Below are positions 27,060 to 37,470 of a stretch of 64,000 bases of DNA, in pieces. The stretch comes from Polaribacter porphyrae (lineage in GTDB: Bacteria; Bacteroidota; Bacteroidia; Flavobacteriales; Flavobacteriaceae). The translations under genes and the position numbers were made by a program. A model generated the notes under the pieces. That model did not search any database. It saw nothing but the letters and a program-made list of their open reading frames with translations, and was not told the origin of the DNA. The stretch covers positions 1,816,429 to 1,880,428 of the forward strand of contig NZ_MSCN01000001.1 of the NCBI RefSeq assembly GCF_002954685.1. Reading direction: 5' to 3'. Position 1 is the first letter of the stretch. The number at the start of each line of letters is the position of its first letter.

Positions 27060-27800
27060 TTATGTAAGTAACATTTGAGTTAAAAAATAATTTGCTACTA
27101 CTATTAAAATGGTTGTCCAAACCACAGATTGTGTGCTTGCTTTACCAACGGCTATAGAGCCTCCTTTTACATAATAACCATGATAAGATGGTACAGTAGC
27201 AATTAAGAAAGCAAATATCAATGTTTTTATTATTGCATAGGTAATTAAAAAAGGATCAAATGTTGTTTGAAGTCCTTGTATATAATCTACACCACTAAAT
27301 AAACCAGAAAGTACACCTGCTAACCAACCTCCAAAAATTCCTAAAGCCATAGCTAATACAATTAAAAAAGGATAAAAGAATACAGTTGCAATTACTTTTG
27401 GTAATACTAAATGACTTAAAGAATTTATACCCATAACTTCTAATGCATCAATTTGTTCAGTAACTCTCATTGTACCAATGCTAGAGGTAATATAAGAACC
27501 AACTTTACCTGCTAAAATGATTGAACAAAATGTAGGTGCAAATTCTAAAATGATTGAACGTTTTGCTGCAAAACCAATTAAAGAATCTGGAATAAAAGGA
27601 CTATCTAAATTTAATGCAGTTTGTAAAGCAATAACTCCACCTATAAAAAACGATATAAAAGATATAATGCCTAAAGATTTTATACCTAACTCTTCTATTT
27701 CTTTAAACAAAGCTTCATAGAAAATCCTTCCTTTTTGAGGTTTTCTAAATATTTGTTTCAGCATTAAATAATATTTACCAATATGCTCTATGTAATTCAC
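27060..27800 (-). CDS. mlaE: ABC transporter permease, MlaE-like
   Basis: A 246-residue polytopic membrane protein with the MlaE hallmarks FISFFIGGVIALQTALNL, ILAGKVGSYITSSIGTMRVT, EQIDALEVMGI and SYHGYYVKGG. It forms the membrane core of the Mla lipid transporter with MlaF, encoded immediately downstream. Confidence 0.9.
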   Translation of the reverse strand: MNYIEHIGKYYLMLKQIFRKPQKGRIFYEALFKEIEELGIKSLGIISFISFFIGGVIALQTALNLDSPFIPDSLIGFAAKRSIILEFAPTFCSIILAGKVGSYITSSIGTMRVTEQIDALEVMGINSLSHLVLPKVIATVFFYPFLIVLAMALGIFGGWLAGVLSGLFSGVDYIQGLQTTFDPFLITYAIIKTLIFAFLIATVPSYHGYYVKGGSIAVGKASTQSVVWTTILIVVANYFLTQMLLT

Positions 27801-27876
27801 AGAATAAATTTTTATGCTAAATTAAGAAATAACATTAATACAATATTGATTATGTCTTATCAAAATAAAAATTAAT

Positions 27877-27884
27877 TACTTTTG
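27877..27884 (+). promoter_or_regulatory. -7 promoter element of pafA
   Basis: TACTTTTG fits TAnnTTTG. It covers the TTG at 27882 that would be an alternative start, so translation must begin downstream at 27906. Confidence 0.6.
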
Positions 27885-27905
27885 AAAAGAATTTATGTTA
27901 CTTAT

Positions 27906-29534
27906 ATGAAAAGAATTTTCTTTTTTTTATTTATCTCCTTTATTGGGTGTAAACAAAAAACAAACAAATTAGAAAAACCAAAATTAGTTATTGGTGTTGT
28001 TGTGGATCAAATGAGGTACGATTATTTAACTCGATTTTCTAACAGATATGGAGAAAATGGTTTTAAACGATTAGTAAAAAAAGGATTTTCTTTAGAGAAT
28101 GCTCACTACAATCACATTCCCACTTATACTGCTGTTGGCCATGCATCGATTTATACAGGAACTTCTCCAAAAAATCACGGAATTATTTCTAACAATTGGT
28201 ATGATAAAGTTTTAAAAAAAAGTATTTATTGTGTTGATGACGATAGGTATAATACTGTTGGTAATAATAGTAATGCAGGTAAAAAATCTCCTTATAGAAT
28301 GTTTACAACTACTGTAACAGATCAATTGCATCTGAGCCAGAATATGAAAGGAAAAACTATTGGGATTGCCATAAAGGATAGGTCTGCAATTTTACCTGCA
28401 GGACATTCCGCAAACGCTGCTTACTGGTTTCATGGTAGTAATAAAGGGCAATGGATTAGTTCTTCTTACTATATGAAAAATTTACCAAAATGGGTAACCG
28501 ATTTTAATAATTCTGGAAAAGCAGATGAATATTTAAAAAGCCCTTGGAATACTCTATATGATATTAAAACATATACCAATAGTATTGCCGATAATAATAA
28601 TTTTGAAAAGCTCTTTAAGGGTGAAGAAACTCCAACTTTTCCTCATGATATTCCTAAATTAAGAGCAAAAAATGGGGATTATAGTTTACTAAAACTAATT
28701 CCGTCTGGTAATACATTTACATTAGATTTTGCAAAAAAAGCTATCATTAATGAAAATTTAGGTAAAGAAAATCTAACAGATTTTTTAGCAATTAGTTTAT
28801 CATCTACAGATTATATTGGTCATGATTTTGGGCCTACATCTGTAGAGATTGAGGATACATATTTAAGGCTAGATAGAGATCTAGCTAGTTTTTTAACTTT
28901 TCTTGATGCTAAAGTTGGTAAAAATAATTATACCATTTTCTTAACTGCAGATCATGCAGCTGTAGATATACCAGCTTATTTACAGTCGCAAAAAATACCT
29001 GCTCATTATTTAAATACAAAAAAATTTAAACCATTTATTCTAGATATTACTGAAAAATATTTTGGTTCTGTAGAAATTGTTGAAAATGTATCTAATTATC
29101 AAGTCTTTTTAAATAAAGAAAAAATTGAATCTTTAGGTTTAGATAAAAATACAGTAGCTCAAAAAATTGCTGATGAAGTGGTGAATTTTGAAGGTATTTA
29201 TAAATCTGTAACTGCAAGAACTTTACAAACAACTCATTTTTCTGAAGGCATTTTTAATTCTCTTCAAAATGGTTACAATCAAAAACTTTCTGGTGATGTT
29301 ATTATGATACCTTACCCAGCAACTTTAACAGGCGGAAAAAAAGGTACTTCACATGGTTCTGGCTATTCTTATGATACACACATACCTGTTATTTTTTACG
29401 GAAATGGTATCAAACAAGGGGTTTCTAAAAAAAGATATTATATTACTGATGTAGCACCAACAATTTCTAATTTATTAAAAATTGAGGCTCCAAATGCAAC
29501 CTCTGGCAAAATTATAGGAGAAGTTTTTAAGTAG
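27906..29534 (+). CDS. pafA: PafA-type alkaline phosphatase
   Basis: A 542-residue exported enzyme of the alkaline phosphatase superfamily. The signal MKRIFFFLFISFIGC looks like a lipobox. Nucleophile region HIPTYTAVGHASIYTGT uses Thr, as in PafA, and KDRSAILPAGH carries the active-site Lys and Arg that distinguish PafA. Metal ligands are in VVVDQMRYD, STDYIGHDFGP, TADHA and GTSHGSGYSYDTHIP. It hydrolyses phosphomonoesters independently of phosphate supply in this phylum. The T9SS-tagged protein gene follows 5 bases later. Confidence 0.9.
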   Translation: MKRIFFFLFISFIGCKQKTNKLEKPKLVIGVVVDQMRYDYLTRFSNRYGENGFKRLVKKGFSLENAHYNHIPTYTAVGHASIYTGTSPKNHGIISNNWYDKVLKKSIYCVDDDRYNTVGNNSNAGKKSPYRMFTTTVTDQLHLSQNMKGKTIGIAIKDRSAILPAGHSANAAYWFHGSNKGQWISSSYYMKNLPKWVTDFNNSGKADEYLKSPWNTLYDIKTYTNSIADNNNFEKLFKGEETPTFPHDIPKLRAKNGDYSLLKLIPSGNTFTLDFAKKAIINENLGKENLTDFLAISLSSTDYIGHDFGPTSVEIEDTYLRLDRDLASFLTFLDAKVGKNNYTIFLTADHAAVDIPAYLQSQKIPAHYLNTKKFKPFILDITEKYFGSVEIVENVSNYQVFLNKEKIESLGLDKNTVAQKIADEVVNFEGIYKSVTARTLQTTHFSEGIFNSLQNGYNQKLSGDVIMIPYPATLTGGKKGTSHGSGYSYDTHIPVIFYGNGIKQGVSKKRYYITDVAPTISNLLKIEAPNATSGKIIGEVFK

Positions 29535-29539
29535 ATAAG

Positions 29540-30682
29540 ATGAGACATAAACTAATCTTTTTGTATTATTTTTTAATTTCATTTTCATTTTTTAGTCAAA
29601 TTGATAATTTTAAAGAAAAATTTGAATTACCATCTAAAGTAGATGAGACTTCTGGATTATTGTTTTTCAATTCAAAAATTATTACTCATAATGACAGTGG
29701 TGATAGTGCAAATCTTTATGAAATTGATAGTTTAACAGGAAACCTTTTAAGAACCATATCTATAACAAATGCCACTAATATTGATTGGGAAGATATTACC
29801 GAAGACAAAAATCATATTTATATTGGTGATTTTGGTAATAATAATGGAACTAGAACAGATTTAACTATATATAAAATTTTAAAATCAGATTTCGTAAATA
29901 ATAGCTCTGTAACGTCAGAAAAAATTACTTTTTCTTATGAAGATCAAACTAGTTTTACGAGTTCTAATAACCACAATTTTGACGCTGAAGCATTTGTTAT
30001 TTATGAAAACTCCTTATTAATATTCACAAAGAATAGAGGTGATTTTAAAACTAATGTTTATAAGATACCAACTATAGTTGGAGATTACACAGCAACTAAA
30101 ATTAGTACAGCAAATGTTAATGGACTAATTACTGGAGCTACTTATAATTTAGAAGATGACAGCTTTTTTTTATGTGGATATGATATTTCTCTCATCCCAT
30201 TTCTGATTTATATAAATGAAAACAGAATGCTTGGAGAAGATATTTTCTTTTCTGGATTTAGTAAGTTTTCTTTAGAGAACAAACTAGGAAAAGGAAACCA
30301 AGTAGAAGGAATCACAACTATAAATAATACAGGTAGGTATTACATTTCTAGAGAGTTTGTATCTACAAATCAAGGAGGAATACAATTTACTTTTCCGCAA
30401 AAATTATATGAATTTTATGACACAGCGAATCCTATTTTATCGTTAGAAAAAAATGAATTAAGTCTTTTAAAAATTAGTCCTAACCCTAGTTCTAATCGAG
30501 TTTTTATAAACTCAAAATCAATCATTTCTATAATAGAAGTTTATAATTCGCTTGGTAGTAAAGTGGCTACTCATCAAAATAAAAAAGAAATTGATATATC
30601 TAATTTAGCAAACGGAATTTACTTTATAAAGGTTGAATTTGAAAATCATAAAAATATAGTAAGAAAGCTTATCAAATTTTAA
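29540..30682 (+). CDS. T9SS type A sorting-domain surface protein
   Basis: A 380-residue protein with a signal peptide (LIFLYYFLISFSFFSQ). The middle looks like a beta-propeller (ETSGLLFFNSKIITHNDSGD, WEDITEDKNHIYIGDFGNN). The last 75 residues are a type IX secretion sorting tail (LLKISPNPSSNRVFI, SNLANGIYFIKVEFENH, ending RKLIKF). It is probably secreted or surface-anchored, and is co-transcribed with pafA. It overlaps the prsW gene tail-to-tail by 11 bases. Confidence 0.85.
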   Translation: MRHKLIFLYYFLISFSFFSQIDNFKEKFELPSKVDETSGLLFFNSKIITHNDSGDSANLYEIDSLTGNLLRTISITNATNIDWEDITEDKNHIYIGDFGNNNGTRTDLTIYKILKSDFVNNSSVTSEKITFSYEDQTSFTSSNNHNFDAEAFVIYENSLLIFTKNRGDFKTNVYKIPTIVGDYTATKISTANVNGLITGATYNLEDDSFFLCGYDISLIPFLIYINENRMLGEDIFFSGFSKFSLENKLGKGNQVEGITTINNTGRYYISREFVSTNQGGIQFTFPQKLYEFYDTANPILSLEKNELSLLKISPNPSSNRVFINSKSIISIIEVYNSLGSKVATHQNKKEIDISNLANGIYFIKVEFENHKNIVRKLIKF

Positions 30683-31346
30683 AGTAAGAGCTTTGCTGAT
30701 GTTTTCTTATTGCTTTTCTAGACAAGAAAATGCCTACAATTAGCGAAATAAAAGCACCTATAGCTATACCAGGTATAAAGTTGATAAATAAGAAAAAATC
30801 ATAAGCTCCATGAAATAGAGTTGCCACTAATAAACCAATTAGATTTAATTGAACCCTATTTTTAGAAAATTTTGCTTTCCCCATAAAATAGCCCATTAAA
30901 ATACCAAAAGTTGCATGAGCAGGCACAGCTGTAAACGCTCTAGTAAACCCAACATTTACACCATATTGAAAAACATATAGTATATTTTCTAAAGCTGCAA
31001 ACCCCATAGAAACCATAACTGCATATACAATACCATCAAAAGGTTCATTAAATTCTTTACTTTTCTGTGCATAAAATCTTACAATAATATATTTGGAAAA
31101 CTCTTCTACTAATGCAACTATTATAAAGGCTTTAATAAACTGTTGTAAGATACTTTTTGCATCAGTTACTACAAAAAAGTAATTACTTAAAAAGCTTAAG
31201 AAAAACGTTATTATTACACTTAAAAAAGCTCCTAGAAGAAAGTTTTTAATTAAAAAAGATATCGGTTCTTTTTCAAATTTATCTTTTACATATATAAAAA
31301 CTATTATAATAGTAACTGGAGCTATAGCAAGCAATAACAAGTTCAT
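30672..31346 (-). CDS. prsW: PrsW-family intramembrane protease-like protein
   Basis: A 224-residue protein with about six to seven hydrophobic segments. EEFSKYIIVRFYA supplies the EE motif and AALENILYV the E-N motif; a later H-A-T-F and HGAYDFFLF give the histidines. PrsW proteases cut anti-sigma factors in Bacillus; here the substrate is unknown. Its ATG directly follows the ctlX stop. Confidence 0.85.
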   Translation of the reverse strand: MNLLLLAIAPVTIIIVFIYVKDKFEKEPISFLIKNFLLGAFLSVIITFFLSFLSNYFFVVTDAKSILQQFIKAFIIVALVEEFSKYIIVRFYAQKSKEFNEPFDGIVYAVMVSMGFAALENILYVFQYGVNVGFTRAFTAVPAHATFGILMGYFMGKAKFSKNRVQLNLIGLLVATLFHGAYDFFLFINFIPGIAIGAFISLIVGIFLSRKAIRKHQQSSYFKI

Positions 31347-32285
31347 TTATTGATTATTATTGGGTAAAAAAACCTCTGCTATCATACACCTTGCACTTCC
31401 ACCTCCACAAGTTTCGATGGTCTCTAGAGAACTTGATAAAATAGCACAGTGTTTTTCTATTTTGGTAATTTGGTGTTGTGTTAAAGAATCGTGAGCAGCT
31501 TTACTCATTATCAAAAATAAATCATCATTATTATTTTTAACTTGAAGCATGTTTCCAGCAAAATTATGCATTTGCTTTTCTGTAATATCTATGATTTCTT
31601 TACCATCTTCCTTTAAATGTTTAATTACGTTTTTTCGCTCTTTTTTATCATCAATAGATGATAAACAAATAACAGCAAAAGTTTCTGCAATGCACATCAT
31701 TACATTAGTGTGATAAATAGGTTTTCGCTCATTATTTACAGATTGATTTGCAACAAACAAAACAGGACTATATTCAAAATCTTCACAAAATTCTATTAAT
31801 AAATCTTCATCAGCTCTTTCAGAAAGTGCACAATATGCTTTTCTATTTTGCCTATCAAGAATTAAACTTCCTGTACCTTCTAAAAATAAGCTATCTTCTT
31901 CTGCTGATGTGTAATCTACAATATTGCTAATTACAAAACCTTGTTTTTCTAGTTGATGTAAAATATCTTCTCTCCTCTCCTGCCTTCTATTTTCTGCAAA
32001 CATAGGGTAAATAGCTACTGTACCATCCGCATGAAAAGAAACCCAATTATTTGGAAATATTGAATCTGGAGTATCAAACTCTTTTGTATCAGAAACAACA
32101 ATTACATTGATATTATTTTCTCTCAATTTAGAAACATAATCATCAAATTCCTCTTGAGCTTTATTATTTATTTCAGTATTTTTTAAATCAATATCTTCTT
32201 GAAAGTAGTTGTTGACTTTAGTTTGCTCATTCATCCTAAAATTTATGGGACGAATCATTAAAATTGTATTTGTAGTTTGTTGCAT
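31347..32285 (-). CDS. ctlX: CtlX-like citrulline/arginine hydrolase
   Basis: A 312-residue amidinotransferase-fold enzyme. IMIRPINFRMNEQT opens the fold, FPNNWVSFHADGTVAIYPM includes conserved Asn/Trp, HTNVMMCIAETFAVIC has the His, and CGGGSARCMIAEVF carries the C-terminal catalytic Cys. CtlX is a citrulline utilisation hydrolase in Bacteroidetes. I chose ATG at 32285 over TTG at 32291. It forms an operon with prsW downstream. Confidence 0.8.
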   Translation of the reverse strand: MQQTTNTILMIRPINFRMNEQTKVNNYFQEDIDLKNTEINNKAQEEFDDYVSKLRENNINVIVVSDTKEFDTPDSIFPNNWVSFHADGTVAIYPMFAENRRQERREDILHQLEKQGFVISNIVDYTSAEEDSLFLEGTGSLILDRQNRKAYCALSERADEDLLIEFCEDFEYSPVLFVANQSVNNERKPIYHTNVMMCIAETFAVICLSSIDDKKERKNVIKHLKEDGKEIIDITEKQMHNFAGNMLQVKNNNDDLFLIMSKAAHDSLTQHQITKIEKHCAILSSSLETIETCGGGSARCMIAEVFLPNNNQ

Positions 32286-32407
32286 TATCAAAAAAAAAAC
32301 AAAATTATGCTTTTTTGAGTAAGTCTCATTTATAATATTTCAATAATTTTAGTTTTTGTTTTACTTTTTTTCAAAAATATTTAACAGTTAAAGATTTCAG
32401 TTTTGTT

Positions 32408-32415
32408 TAGCTTTG
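32408..32415 (+). promoter_or_regulatory. -7 promoter element of fasciclin gene
   Basis: TAGCTTTG fits TAnnTTTG and lies 42 bases before the ATG at 32458. No convincing -33 was seen. Confidence 0.55.
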
Positions 32416-32457
32416 CAGTGAATATATTAAACAAAAATTAATTTAAAAAAATAAATT

Positions 32458-33411
32458 ATGAAATTAATCTCAAAAGTATTTTTATTCGCACTTTTTATTT
32501 CTTTATCTTTTTCTTGTAGTGATGATGATGAAGCAGTAATAGAAACGAACACAATTGTTGATGTAGCAATTGAAAATAATTTATCGAGTCTAGTAGCAGC
32601 TGTTACTAGAGCTGAATTAGTAACTACATTATCTAGTAATGGAAACTTTACTGTATTGGCACCTACAAATACTGCATTTCAAACTTTTTTACAGACAAAC
32701 GGTTATAATTCTGTGAATGATGTGCCAGTTGAGGTTTTAAAAAACATCTTAATGAACCACGTAATTACTGGAGAGTTAAAATCTACAGATTTAACTACTG
32801 GTTATCAAAAAACCAACGCAATCAGTGCAGCTTCTAATACAGAAATGTCAATATACGTTAATGTAGGTGCTCAAGTAAAATTTAATGGAACATCTACTGT
32901 TCAAATTCCTAATGTTGAAGCAGATAATGGAATTGTACATGTAGTTGATGCTGTTATAGATTTGCCTAGCATTGTTACTTTTGCTGTTGCAGATCCAAAC
33001 TTTGAAAGTTTAGAACTAGCTTTAACCAGAGAAAGTGATTTCAATTATGTATCAACCTTATCTACAAAAGTAGGTACAAATCCAGCTCCTTTTACTGTAT
33101 TTGCTCCAACTAATGATGCTTTTGCTAGTTTAATAGGAGAATTATCTAATGTAAACAGTTTAGGAGATATACCAAAAGCTACTTTAGAGTCTACTTTAAA
33201 TACACATGTTATTGCTGGATTTAATTATAGGGCAACAGGTTTATCTAATAATATGACATTAAATACGTTAGGTGGACAACTTACTGTTGATTTAACAGGT
33301 TCTGTACCTAAATTAGTTGACCCGAATAGTAGAACAAGTGACATAACTGCAACAGATGTACAAGCAAACAATGGAGTGATTCATGCTATTAGAACTGTCG
33401 TATTAGAATAA
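32458..33411 (+). CDS. Fasciclin (FAS1) domain lipoprotein
   Basis: A 317-residue lipoprotein (SKVFLFALFISLSFSC, then acidic SDDDEAV). It has two FAS1 domains at about residues 30-170 and 178-315, each with the H1/H2 pattern: FTVLAPTNTAFQTFL ... NHVITGE, and FTVFAPTNDAFASLI ... THVIAGF. FAS1 proteins mediate adhesion. Its own promoter and a terminator bracket it. Confidence 0.9.
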   Translation: MKLISKVFLFALFISLSFSCSDDDEAVIETNTIVDVAIENNLSSLVAAVTRAELVTTLSSNGNFTVLAPTNTAFQTFLQTNGYNSVNDVPVEVLKNILMNHVITGELKSTDLTTGYQKTNAISAASNTEMSIYVNVGAQVKFNGTSTVQIPNVEADNGIVHVVDAVIDLPSIVTFAVADPNFESLELALTRESDFNYVSTLSTKVGTNPAPFTVFAPTNDAFASLIGELSNVNSLGDIPKATLESTLNTHVIAGFNYRATGLSNNMTLNTLGGQLTVDLTGSVPKLVDPNSRTSDITATDVQANNGVIHAIRTVVLE

Positions 33412-33436
33412 CAACAAATTGAAAAATTTAGATTAC

Positions 33437-33467
33437 AAAAAAAGCTGCATTTTATGCAGCTTTTTTT
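33437..33467 (+). terminator. Bidirectional terminator between convergent genes
   Basis: AAAAAAAGCTGCAT-TTT-ATGCAGCTTTTTTT: a near-perfect hairpin with A and T runs that ends both the fasciclin gene and the minus-strand DDAH-like gene, whose stop it overlaps. Confidence 0.9.
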
Positions 33468-34380
33468 ATAATCTAATTAAAGGCATAGTAGAACACCTTA
33501 ATAAACCTTCTTGCTTTGCAATTTCAGAATAGTTAACCTCTTCTACAATAAAATTCTCTTTTCTCAACCAATTATTTAACCTTGTAAAACTCTTTTCTGA
33601 AATAATTACATCTTCTGCAATAGAAAAAACATTGCTAAACATATTATACATTTCTTCTTTAGTGATTTCAAAAATATTCTCTTTCCCAAAATAGTTTACT
33701 AGCCAATTGTATTCTTCTTCAATTAAAAACCCATTTTTATGTAAAATGGCTTTACTTTTCCCTATAGGTTGGAAACAGCAATCTAAATGTAAAGCATTTT
33801 CTTTAGCATTAGTATTTGACTTTCTTAATTCAAAAGATTTTACTTTTTTATTTGGAAATAATTTTTGAATAGCTTCAACCGCTTCAATATTTGTTCTCGC
33901 AGTTATAAAATCAGCATAATCATTACCAGAATATGTTCCAATAAAAATATACTCATTCCAAGGCATTACGTCTCCACCTTCTACATGACATTCTTCTGGA
34001 AGTTGAATTATTTTATTCTTATCAATTTGTTTTATAACATGTGAAATAGCTTCAAATTCTTTATCTCTGTCTGGTAAAATGTTAGCTTTAATTAATTTAT
34101 CTTCAATTACAAAAGCTATATCTCTAGAAAAAATTTGATTATAATTTTCAATTATTTCTGGTCTAAAAACGGTTACATTATATTTTTCAAATACTTTAGC
34201 AACTTCTTCCATTTCAGTAATCATGTCATTTTCTACTGGGTAAGTTCCTGCAAGGATATGTTCTCTACTTTTAGGATCATAACATTCTTCTAAAGTAGGA
34301 GTTTTACCATTGCTTTTAGCAGTACCTAAAACAACAGCCTTTAATCTAGAAGTTTCATTTTGAACGTTTAGTTGTAGCAT
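33466..34380 (-). CDS. Amidinotransferase-fold (DDAH/arginine deiminase-like) hydrolase
   Basis: A 304-residue protein of the guanidine-modifying superfamily. FSRDIAFVIEDKLI, the acidic CHVEGGDVMPWNEY, the NALHLDCCFQPIG histidine region and GLLRCSTMPLIRL with the catalytic Cys are typical. Close relatives include dimethylarginine dimethylaminohydrolase, arginine deiminase and glycine amidinotransferase; I cannot choose between substrates. It is expressed alone, ahead of a terminator, next to ctlX on the same strand. Confidence 0.78.
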   Translation of the reverse strand: MLQLNVQNETSRLKAVVLGTAKSNGKTPTLEECYDPKSREHILAGTYPVENDMITEMEEVAKVFEKYNVTVFRPEIIENYNQIFSRDIAFVIEDKLIKANILPDRDKEFEAISHVIKQIDKNKIIQLPEECHVEGGDVMPWNEYIFIGTYSGNDYADFITARTNIEAVEAIQKLFPNKKVKSFELRKSNTNAKENALHLDCCFQPIGKSKAILHKNGFLIEEEYNWLVNYFGKENIFEITKEEMYNMFSNVFSIAEDVIISEKSFTRLNNWLRKENFIVEEVNYSEIAKQEGLLRCSTMPLIRL

Positions 34381-34393
34381 AAAATTTATTTAT

Positions 34394-34422
34394 AAAAAAA
34401 GCTTCATTTTTATGAAGCTTTT
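34394..34422 (-). terminator. Terminator of gltA
   Basis: Inverted repeat AAAAGCTTCAT / ATGAAGCTTTT with a T run on the minus strand (34394-34400), 25 bases past the citrate synthase stop. Confidence 0.85.
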
Positions 34423-34447
34423 GTTTTACAAAATAATAACTTATTTT

Positions 34448-35734
34448 TTATCTATTTTCTATTTCTACAAAAGATCTTAAATTTTCTCCTGTATAAACTT
34501 GTCTAGGACGTCCAATAGGCTCCTTATTTAATCTCATTTCTTTCCATTGTGCAATCCAACCTGGTAAACGACCCAAAGCAAACATTACTGTAAACATTTC
34601 TACAGGAATACCCATTGCTCGATATATAATACCTGAATAAAAGTCTACATTAGGATATAGTTTTCTATCTACAAAATATGGATCACTTAAAGCTTCTTGC
34701 TCTAAACCTTTGGCGATATCTAAAATTGGATCTTCTATACCTAAATCATTTAAAACCTCATCAGCAGCTTTTTTTATTATTCTAGCTCTAGGATCAAAGT
34801 TTTTATAAACCCTGTGTCCAAAGCCCATCAATCTAAAAGGGTCATTCTTATCCTTTGCTTTTGCCATATATTTTTTAGTATCTCCACCATCAGCTTTTAT
34901 TGCTTCTAACATTTCTAGAACTGCTTGATTAGCACCACCATGTAAAGGTCCCCAAAGAGCAGAGATTCCTGCTGATAAAGATGCAAATAGCCCTGCATGA
35001 GAAGAACCAACAATTCTTACTGTAGATGTTGAGCAGTTTTGCTCATGATCTGCATGTAAAATTAAAAGTTTGTCTAATGCATCTTTAATTATTGGGCTTA
35101 TTTCATAAGACTCATTAGGTTGCTCAAACATCATTTTTAAAATATTCTCAACATAACCTAGAGAAGTAGAACCATAATTTAAAGGTAAACCTTGTTTTTT
35201 ACGCATAGTCCAAGATACTAACACTGGGAATTTACCCAATATTTTAACTATAGAATTATACATATCTTCTTCAGAATCTACATTTACTGATGATGGATTA
35301 AATGCTGTTAATGCACTTGTTAAGGAAGATAAAACTCCCATTGGATGTGCAGTTTTTGGAAATGCATCTAGGATTTTCTTAATATCATCATCTACCACAG
35401 ACTTAGATTTTATATCTGCATGAAACTTATTCAACTGTTCTTGAGTTGGTAAATTTCCGAAAATCAAAGCGTAAGCCACTTCTAAAAAATCTGCTTTTTC
35501 TGCTAATTCTTCTATTGAATAACCTCTGTATCTTAAGACACCTTTTTCTCCATCTAAAAAAGTTATTTCGCTTTCACAAGAACCTGTATTTTTAAATCCA
35601 CGATCAATAGTAATTACTCCATTTGTTGCACCTCTTAATGTTTTTATATCTATGGCAACTTCATTTTCTGTACCTTTTGTTAAAGGGAATTCATAAGAAT
35701 TTTCTCCTATTTGTAATTTAGCTATTTCTGACAT
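34448..35734 (-). CDS. gltA: Citrate synthase
   Basis: A 428-residue type II citrate synthase of the TCA cycle. The active-site pieces are clear: HADHEQNCSTSTVRIVGSSH (catalytic His), GPLHGGANQ (second His), and GFGHRVYKNFDPRARI with the downstream Asp in the PNVDFYSG loop. An N-terminal beta-rich domain (LRGATNGVITIDRGF) is as in the hexameric bacterial form. Monocistronic. Confidence 0.96.
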   Translation of the reverse strand: MSEIAKLQIGENSYEFPLTKGTENEVAIDIKTLRGATNGVITIDRGFKNTGSCESEITFLDGEKGVLRYRGYSIEELAEKADFLEVAYALIFGNLPTQEQLNKFHADIKSKSVVDDDIKKILDAFPKTAHPMGVLSSLTSALTAFNPSSVNVDSEEDMYNSIVKILGKFPVLVSWTMRKKQGLPLNYGSTSLGYVENILKMMFEQPNESYEISPIIKDALDKLLILHADHEQNCSTSTVRIVGSSHAGLFASLSAGISALWGPLHGGANQAVLEMLEAIKADGGDTKKYMAKAKDKNDPFRLMGFGHRVYKNFDPRARIIKKAADEVLNDLGIEDPILDIAKGLEQEALSDPYFVDRKLYPNVDFYSGIIYRAMGIPVEMFTVMFALGRLPGWIAQWKEMRLNKEPIGRPRQVYTGENLRSFVEIENR

Positions 35735-35860
35735 TTATGACGTTTTAATTATAATTTCTCTCTATCGCGAAGATACCAATTTTTGAAAGATTTTGAAAGT
35801 AGGTAGAGATAGATTTTTAATATCAAAAAATAAGTTAGATTGATTTAACAATTCTTTAAT

Positions 35861-35899
35861 AAAAAGAAAACAGCCTTACAAAATTGTAAGGCTGTTTTT
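35861..35899 (-). terminator. Terminator of eno
   Basis: AAAACAGCCTTACAA / TTGTAAGGCTGTTTT hairpin, 22 bases past the enolase stop on the minus strand. The U-tract is interrupted but adequate. Confidence 0.85.
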
Positions 35900-35920
35900 G
35901 ATTATTAAGAGTTTAGTAAA

Positions 35921-37219
<1,299 letters not shown>

Positions 37220-37325
37220 TTAATTAATTTAATAATTTGTATGACTGCTAAATTACAAAATGTAACAATGATTTTATAAAATGCTTTTAATTAATTACGA
37301 AAACGTTTACTAAATAAATAGAATT

Positions 37326-37351
37326 AAAAAACCCACTCATAAATGAGTGGG
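37326..37351 (-). terminator. Terminator in the carA-eno gap
   Basis: CCCACTCAT-TT-ATGAGTGGG followed by TTTTTT on the minus strand. It lies about 120 bases after carA and before the eno start. The rest of this 263-base gap (37208-37470) shows no gene. Confidence 0.75.
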
Positions 37352-37470
37352 AAAATTGCTATGAAAAAGAAATGTGATTTTTACATCACAGTGTAAATGT
37401 ACTACTAGTTTGTTTCTAAAAAAAATTATTCAGATTAATAAACATTTTATATAGATGAATTACATAAAAG

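Noticed and set aside
27882..27905. TTG start for pafA
   Set aside because: It overlaps the TACTTTTG -7 element and adds residues before a normal lipoprotein signal.
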